Origin: Halisarca cf. caerulea
Taxonomy: Eukaryota > Porifera > Demospongiae > Chondrillida > Halisarcidae
Assembly: GCA_963170055.1 (NCBI GenBank)
Contig: CAUJGJ010000085.1
Coordinates: forward strand, 2,037,701 to 2,090,200
Length of the DNA stretch: 52,500 nucleotides
Direction: 5' to 3'
In this document: positions 46,601 through 52,500 of the stretch, piece by piece
How the letters are laid out: each line of letters opens with the position of its first letter
Numbering within the stretch: the first letter of the stretch is position 1
The notes under the pieces: model-generated
The model's database searches: none
What the model was told of the DNA's origin: nothing
What the model saw: only the letters and a program-made list of their open reading frames with translations
Made by a program: the position numbers and the translations under genes

Positions 46601-49600
46601 GAACGGAAACCACAGTCCTCTGTGCAACTTTTGTACTGGTGTCCTCTGCATTGACGAAGACAACTCACACAGTCATATACGTACCTACTGTACATATTAC
46701 GTACATGTACAATTTTCGTAAACATACAACATACTGTAAATTATATGTCATACACCATACTCTATGCTATACGCACACTCATCTATAGTCCATGAGGATT
46801 ATACTGTTTTTATGTATAGCAATATAAGACATGAGGGAAAAGGAACGTAGTAGTACGTAACTACGTATGTACAATACATACAACTATATGTTACATAATA
46901 TTGGCAAATGCATGATTGTACCCATAAAATGCAAATCCAGGGTACAGAGTGGTCACCAGAGAAAAAACGAAAGAGGGTGGAATTTGTGTAAGCCAGTAGT
47001 AGGCTAGTGCACAGCTGCCATATGATGGCTCACTCCTATTATTTATTATCTTGTAATGGGGGGAATTCGCTCAAAGTAAATATGATATACACAGTGTCAG
47101 TTTTACCTAATCTATCGACTCTAAGTACCTGAACAAAGAAGGAATGACTCTAGTATTAAATTAAAGAAAAATGGTTTAAGCCAAAATTTAAGGAGGGTGG
47201 CCCACCCTGATTAAAAGGGCTGGCGAGAACACTGATGGTACATACGTATATGTACAAAAGTATACAACCCATAGTTATTATTACAGTGTATCAGTGTATA
47301 TGTTGTACGCAGTGCAACAGAGACAGGCATTCTGTGTATAAAGAAGCTAACAGATAACATATGTACGTAATATGCTTATACACAATTTATAGGTACTAAG
47401 CAAATAACATCAACATATCACACCAAAGAATCATCATATGTACATACGTATGTAGAATAGACATAGTACATACTTTGTTTCAACAGGGATGATACAGCAT
47501 CGGCAGTACACCTGTGCGTGAGTACAATTATATATATATAGATACATGCATATCAAAATATATGTTGCAAATAATAACTTCACATGTACCTGCTCTCACA
47601 GGCATATCAATAATTGAAACTTGCACATGCATGGTTAAACTATAGTCTTTTGCAAGTTCCAACTCATCTGGGTGTTCACTGCAGCCACCAACAAATTACA
47701 CTGTCGAGCGGGCCATGATTTTTATAAAAATGGTGGATCAAAGACAAGCAATATTCACATTATATGGTAATATTACCTGAATAAATCGGTAGAATGAGCT
47801 GTAAATTGGCTAAACCACAGGGTATTGTGTGTCTATGGCTAAACAAAGTATTAATCTTCTTATAGTAGTATTAGTCTCTGCAATTCAGATGACCTTCAAC
47901 CTGCTGTGCCGTGCAATATAACATACGTATATATATTTCTGAGTGCCCCCCCCCCCCCCTCAAAATCCTCTCTAGATCCGCCACTGTATACGTACATATG
48001 TCAAGTATCCTGGTGCTTACATGGATCAAAAGAACTGGCAGCACTGTAGTGAGGTACATCATGCATGGGAGAACCCCAGTCTTAAGTGAAGCTGTTCATC
48101 AAGCATACCTATTTCTTTCACTGAATAGGTAACACAACCTACTCTACGGGCATACGTATATAAGCATGCAGACATAGGATATTGTTGCAAATCTCTACAC
48201 TGTATCTAGTCTCATAACCAGACTGTCACTTGGCCGCTATTTTATACATAAAATGGTGGCTGAGTGACGGTCTGGGTATGAAACTACACTGTATGTACAT
48301 GTATGGAGACTACGTACATGCAGTAAAGGCCATGTACGTACGTAGTTGCAAATGTATTTTAAGTGCCCATAACACTCTTAGGTACGAATGGAACCATGAA
48401 GTACGTATATAGGTGGGCACATGCATACATTTGCCATACATTATGTATGCATATACAGTACGTACCTTAAAAGGTTGAGATTCTTCAATTTGCAATTTTG
48501 CATGAGCTTCAATAGCAAACTGGAAGTTCCAATGCAGTGAAAAGAAATGACATTTACACCTGATATAGCGAAAAAGGGAAGCAAAATAAAGTGTGATAAT
48601 CATGCATCAGTATGTAGCATAAGTAATATGCATTATGTGTGTAGGTTAATATAAAAAATATAATGTTATTGAATTCTCAGACTCAGTCTGATGCAACCAC
48701 ACTAAAGCAACAGAGAACTCACTACTAGAAGCTAGTATTCTGATAGTATGAATGACGGTAGATATATCCCCTGAATCTTGCTTGCTTTGTAGCAAATCTT
48801 GCAGGAATACATGCACACAAGGAATGGCTCCCAGGAGTCTGGCCTTTGTAGTGAACGTCTTATCTACATAATACATTGGACAAAACTGTTACAGAAACAG
48901 AAATGTCACTAACCATATATAATAGTGTATAACTCTTCTGTTTATAGTATGTCATTGCATGGTTTGATAACAATACTAACCAAATTACTAATCTGGTCAT
49001 GTGTATGTAACATTCTATTTCAAAATTACGTATGCACCATCCTGCGAACACTATCCTGTCGGTACATCTAGTAATAAATCATAGATAGTACTCGAACCCA
49101 GCACCTACATGGCAGGATGCCAGGCCTGGCTACACAGGATCACCACAGCAACTTTGTTCCAATCCAGCTATTCTGCTGACGTCCTGCCCCAGCAGGATAT
49201 TTTTGCTTTCCTACGTATGCCCTATATAATACGTATATGTATCAAATGATGGGGTTCAATAAAAGGGAACACACTATGTGACATACATATGTACGTATTT
49301 GGAGTTGCAGGTTTTAGCTGGAAATGGTCCCATACAAATGTACTATGCATAACCTCAAGTATTACTTAAAATCAAATACATACATGCAATCTGTTCATGG
49401 TAACACAATTTCACACAGACATACACAATGATGTACAGATTTCGTTTTTCAATTATACCTTTTGGAGATAACTTCAGCAAGAGCTGGAGATGATGGATGC
49501 GTGTATCACTGCTACATTTCTTGCCTTTCTGTCTGGCAAACGATGAAATCAATGCTCCAACACTGTCAGCCTCAACCAACTTCACTGCATGAAGTAGAGT

Positions 49601-51276
49601 TGTACAAGGTCCAACTAAAACATGCAATTCATGTCACATCACGAAAGTGGCACTCATGCATGTAATGAAGACCATGTGAGACAAATGTATAGGAGTTACA
49701 CTACACTAAGAGCAATGCAATAGCACTTTGGCAATGCTTGAATGTACAAATCAAAGTGAATGACATATCAATTAAAGCTAACGTTTCCACTGATTTTTAC
49801 CATCAGACATGTGTATAGGACATTAACAGCACAAAGCTTCACACATTTCACTTACATTTGTGTTTGTGCTCACACAATATGTTCAGAATGTCCAAGATTG
49901 TGAGGATAACACTAGAACTGTCTGCAGCCTGCATTAAAAGTGTGGTACAAAATATTTAAACTTATCTGTATAGTATACTTACTCTACAACTAGAGCTGTG
50001 CGCTATCACAAAATTATCATTTTCGGTATGTATGTATATCCCCACATTCTATCACGGTATTACTATGATCACAGTATATATGGAGTGCTGACACTGTAGA
50101 CAATATCCAAATGAATCCTTGTCACACAGATTAAAATCATTCACAAACAATGGCCAGATACGTATGCTCCTTTTGCACCAATAGTCAGTGCTTTCACACT
50201 CAATAGTTTCTGAATCAACAGATTTTGAAAACATCATCAAAGATAAAATTCATATCCTTTAAAAATATCATATTATGCTTACTCCTTCTAATACTGGTCT
50301 AACCTTAGAGAAATTACAGTATCACTCGATATCACGGTACAGGAAAAAGTTGGCCGGTATCTGAATTCTGCACAAATAATATTGCAGTATTACTATTTAT
50401 TCGGTATATTGCACAGCACTATCTACAACTGTCTTTAAGATACGTAGCTATTTATTTATATGAATAGAATGTGCTCCAATCACTAGTTTAAACTAGACCA
50501 TAGATACGCCAATCACCTCTGAGTCAGAGACCAAACATTGAGCAAGATATTGCAACTATAATACTCCTAAAAGCAAGCACTTCCTCCAAATGACTTGTTG
50601 GATAAACATGGGTAACACATTCCTTCACCAATTAAAAAATAAGGCATTATAACAACAATCAACACACTAACAAAACTGACGTCTTCCCCATATAATACAG
50701 TAGTAATTAGTATAGTAACATAGAAAGTCTAATATGCTTTTATGTACAAGATGGGATTGCATTTACAACCATTGATAACCGAACCGTGATACAAGACCAT
50801 AGATACGTAATACAAACCCTCTACGACAAGATGTAGTTCACTAAACATGAAATGGTAAAGAGTGAAGAAGCACACAAACTACAGAAAGGCGCGAAGTGGG
50901 CGTAGCTCCTGGTTGCAAAGCAAAACCATACAAAATTACCTCTAAAATTCGAAGAAGAGTTGGAATACCAGCGTTCTCTTTACTCGATACGGCTCTTCTT
51001 TCATACATGGAACTAGAACAAAGCTTTTGAATAACCTCCAGGCAATGCTGTATTTGGCGCCAATCATAGTCTTCACAAGTCTCAGTTTCCAAACAAACAC
51101 TCAACTGTCTAAGATGAGTTGGAACATTAACAAGAGAACTACAAAAAAAGAGAAACATTTGCAGAGTTCTATAGCTATATAGAAAATACAACACATACAC
51201 GTAGAAAATATGAGTTGCGAATGGTGCAACCAACGAACCTTTGGTGAATCTTGGTCTTCGTCTGTTTACCCGCCAT
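41222..51276 (-). CDS. AGTPBP1: AGTPBP1 / cytosolic carboxypeptidase 1 orthologue, N-terminal 820 residues (3' part outside or lost)
   Basis: CCP1 removes glutamates from tubulin side chains and C-termini. Exons on the minus strand: 51276-51239, 51138-50940, 49928-49856, 49614-49459, 48863-48723, 48559-48466, 47511-47474, 46645-46424, 45997-45143, 43855-43738, 43273-43138, 42744-42667, 41873-41685, 41344-41222. All junctions are GT-AG, phases agree, and the sum is exactly 820 codons. The first eight exons give the helical ARM-like region ([34 protein letters not shown]); the long exon holds an acidic linker (SDDDDDGD) and FDEFFPELF; the last four hold the conserved N-domain: [49 protein letters not shown]. 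The catalytic domain (HPGE zinc motif) is absent from the window. The paralogue AGBL1 is a less likely alternative. The junction between the 45143 and 43855 exons is the least certain. Confidence 0.85.
43573..43695. repeat. (CA)n microsatellite in an AGTPBP1 intron
   Basis: About 120 bp of CA with one CC interruption, preceded by related CACATACATG-rich DNA. All Thr-His or Cys-Val frames across it are artefacts. Confidence 0.97.
44075..44515. mobile_element. Dispersed G-rich/C-rich repeat in an AGTPBP1 intron
   Basis: CAGGGGCGTTGGAAG at the left and CTGGTTCCTACGCCAGTG at the right are imperfect inverted ends; inside are GGGGGGGCTGCCC and GGGGGGCTTAGCCCCCC / GGGGGCTGCAGCCCCC. Similar remnants occur elsewhere in the window. 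No coding capacity. Confidence 0.5.
44943..45065. repeat. 123-bp near-perfect palindrome in an AGTPBP1 intron
   Basis: The left arm 44,943-44,976 is matched exactly by 45,032-45,065 (34 of 34), and an inner 14-bp pair AATACAGTGCTGAT / ATCAGCACTGTATT is also exact. The centre is CCTCGGGCTTCGCCCTCGG, itself a hairpin. Probably a miniature snap-back element. Confidence 0.92.
46100..46296. mobile_element. CGAAAATT-family element in an AGTPBP1 intron
   Basis: Right end CCACATGAAAATTAAGATGC with ATATGGTAT matches the ends of the copies before the A-type genes; the left end is decayed. Confidence 0.4.
47938..47992. repeat. C-run repeat remnant
   Basis: A run of about 15 C followed by CTCTAGATCCGCCACTGTA, the end of a dispersed repeat; no function inferred. 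Confidence 0.4.
49991..50421. mobile_element. 431-bp hAT-like miniature element with perfect 8-bp target duplication
   Basis: Ends TAGAGCTGTGCGCTAT and ATATTGCACAGCACTA are inverted. TCTACAAC occurs immediately before (49,983-49,990) and immediately after (50,422-50,429), an exact 8-bp duplication as hAT transposases make. It sits in the AGTPBP1 intron between exons 2 and 3. Confidence 0.9.
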
Positions 51277-51418
51277 CGCCCCGCGCAAACGTTCAACAAA
51301 TTAGTATACGTTATTAAGGTTAGTGATTTGTATAAATTCCACTATAAACTGATGAGGAATTTTGTACATCAACAACAGCTATACAATGTGAATAAATGTT
51401 CTCTATAATATTGATAAA
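51277..51418. promoter_or_regulatory. Bidirectional promoter region between AGTPBP1 and GTF2E1
   Basis: Only 142 bp separate the two divergent start codons, so core promoters and 5'UTRs of both genes must lie here or inside the genes. GCCCCGCGCAAACG next to the AGTPBP1 start is a small GC-rich island in AT-rich DNA. No TATA box is placed confidently. Confidence 0.7.
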
Positions 51419-51608
51419 ATGGCCGAAGTTGAAACGCTGAGTGCGTATTCTGTAACTGGATTTACCAAGTGTGACTTGACTCAGCTTTCTTTGTTGCTTA
51501 TGTAGAGGTTGTACCTGGTGATTTGAAGCTACTTGTGCAGCTAATTGCTCGAACTTTCTATTCTCCAGAGCACATTGTTATTCTGGACGCTTTAATACGA
51601 CATCCCTG
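51419..51608 (+). CDS. GTF2E1: TFIIE alpha subunit, first two coding exons (partial)
   Basis: TFIIE alpha is a general Pol II initiation factor that recruits and regulates TFIIH. Exon 1 is 51419-51440 (MAEVETL) and exon 2 is 51506-51608, separated by a 65-bp GT-AG intron (GTGCGT ... TATGTAG). The spliced product reads MAEVETLKVVPGDLKLLVQL and then IARTFYSPEHIVILDALIRH. This matches the start of the winged-helix/extended HTH domain of human GTF2E1 ([21 protein letters not shown]) in pattern and position. Reading through without splicing stops after 28 codons, so the small intron is needed. The donor after CATCCCTG (GTAAGT) shows that the gene continues past the window; no further exon was recognised up to 52,500. 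The identification rests on about 42 residues. Confidence 0.75.
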
Positions 51609-51857
51609 GTAAGTCACGCATGTGATTATATATATAGCATTGTGCTCCTGCTGGAATAATTTATTAATCTGACCTCTGTTGAATGTGGTTGACACTCACT
51701 GTGTCTTTAGCAAGGTCTAATTTGGAACGTTGAGGGAATTTGGAACAGGGTCCTTAAATTCTGCCGTGGTCAAGCTGTCTAGCCATACAGTATTACTTGC
51801 TACTGCTGAACTCATGGAGACAACAATCATGAGAACAACTGTCTGTAGATTTTAGTT

Positions 51858-52079
51858 AGTAAGGTAAAGGGGGGTATCTTGGAGCAGCGGATAATTTGGA
51901 ACAGTCAGGTCAAAAGCAGTGTCATTCACAAGCTACATCCATTCTTTCTCGTCTGTATCATCTCCATGAATGGAGACTTTGGCAGTAGCAAGGATAGTTG
52001 GGTAACTTAACTACAAGAAAAGTTACAGGCCCTGTTCCAAATTAGCAGCATGTTCCAAATTACTCCCCTTTACCTTACT
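51858..52079. mobile_element. 222-bp inverted-repeat element in a GTF2E1 intron
   Basis: AGTAAGGTAAAGGGG at the left and CCCCTTTACCTTACT at the right are inverted copies; both ends also carry a TTTGGAACA / TGTTCCAAAT-type motif just inside. No coding sequence. Confidence 0.75.
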
Positions 52080-52448
52080 GCTTTTAATCCCACTGTTCCA
52101 GTTTACCCAGCTTTGTCCTACTGTAGTGTGTATCAAGCAGCTGTACTAGCTGGTATCTTATAGCAAGAGATTAGAAGTGGTATGTTCCCAAGCTACCCTT
52201 ATACAAGCAGCGAGATTTGATTTTGTTTGATGTTGCACTGTAGTGTATTGGGACAATAGTCCTTATATATGTAACAATACTCATTTCTCCAATGTCATAA
52301 CAATGGAGGAGAGGTCCGACTATATTAAGCCAGACTATAGGAGTAGTTGTTGTAAACTTAATAAACCAATGATTGTCACATTCTGTGTGTTCAATGCACA
52401 CATATGTATGTACATACGTATGTCCAATATGCCTCCTGAAGGCAAACA

Positions 52449-52500
52449 AGTAATTCGGGTAAAAAACCCGTTGGGCTGCCGCCCCTCGTCCCGAATTACT
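52449..52500. repeat. Hairpin repeat at the right edge
   Basis: AGTAATTCGGG (52,449) and CCCGAATTACT (52,490-52,500) are exact inverted copies around GGCTGCCGCCCCTCG; the unit may continue beyond the window. Confidence 0.6.

Noticed and set aside
47607..47697. Possible extra AGTPBP1 exon ([18 protein letters not shown]) on the minus strand
   Set aside because: Good splice-like borders, but its end phase is incompatible with the next exon, and the exons on either side already align continuously to the human protein.

Overview
The window looks like nuclear DNA of an early-branching animal, most likely a demosponge. It is AT-rich, has GT-AG introns of which several are only 65-100 bp, carries many short inverted-repeat transposon relics, and ends with two recognisable animal genes (AGTPBP1/CCP1 and GTF2E1). 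The sponge assignment is inference from overall texture; the two named genes rest on residue-level similarity recalled from the human proteins.

Left and centre (1-40,000, all on the + strand): a tandem array of one unrecognised membrane-protein family. Each full gene has two exons split by a phase-0 intron. Exon 1 encodes a signal peptide and a roughly 130-residue extracellular domain with three conserved Cys and N-glycosylation sites. Exon 2 encodes a short Cys-containing stalk, about seven membrane spans and a short cytosolic tail. Five copies look intact: 76-2625, 10140-11704, 28203-29983, 22853-24457 and 33585-35205; a sixth, 38354-39967, also looks intact. Two nearly complete copies carry frameshifts (5554-7120, 14092-15678) and two are fragments (18969-19625, 26865-27385). 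Three subfamilies are visible: A (76, 5554, 10140, 14092), C (28203) and D (22853, 33585, 38354). The array grew by repeated unequal exchange: A units share upstream and downstream blocks, a 5.3-5.7 kb segment around 19.2-24.5 kb recurs at 29.5-35.3 kb, and the D unit is repeated again at 36.7-41.0 kb.

Right (41,200-51,300, - strand): fourteen consecutive coding exons of an AGTPBP1 (cytosolic carboxypeptidase 1) orthologue, from its start codon to the end of the N-terminal beta domain. The zinc-carboxypeptidase catalytic exons are not in the window: duplicated array DNA begins only about 220 bp beyond the last visible exon. Head-to-head with it, 142 bp away, starts the gene for the TFIIE alpha subunit (GTF2E1), running off the right edge.

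Between genes there are microsatellites, minisatellites, hAT-, pogo- and Tc/mariner-like miniature elements, a LINE 3' fragment and near-perfect palindromes. Because the array is duplicated, several insertions can be compared directly with their empty paralogous sites, which gives insertion order and target-site duplications. No rRNA, tRNA, CRISPR or complete transposase gene was recognised.
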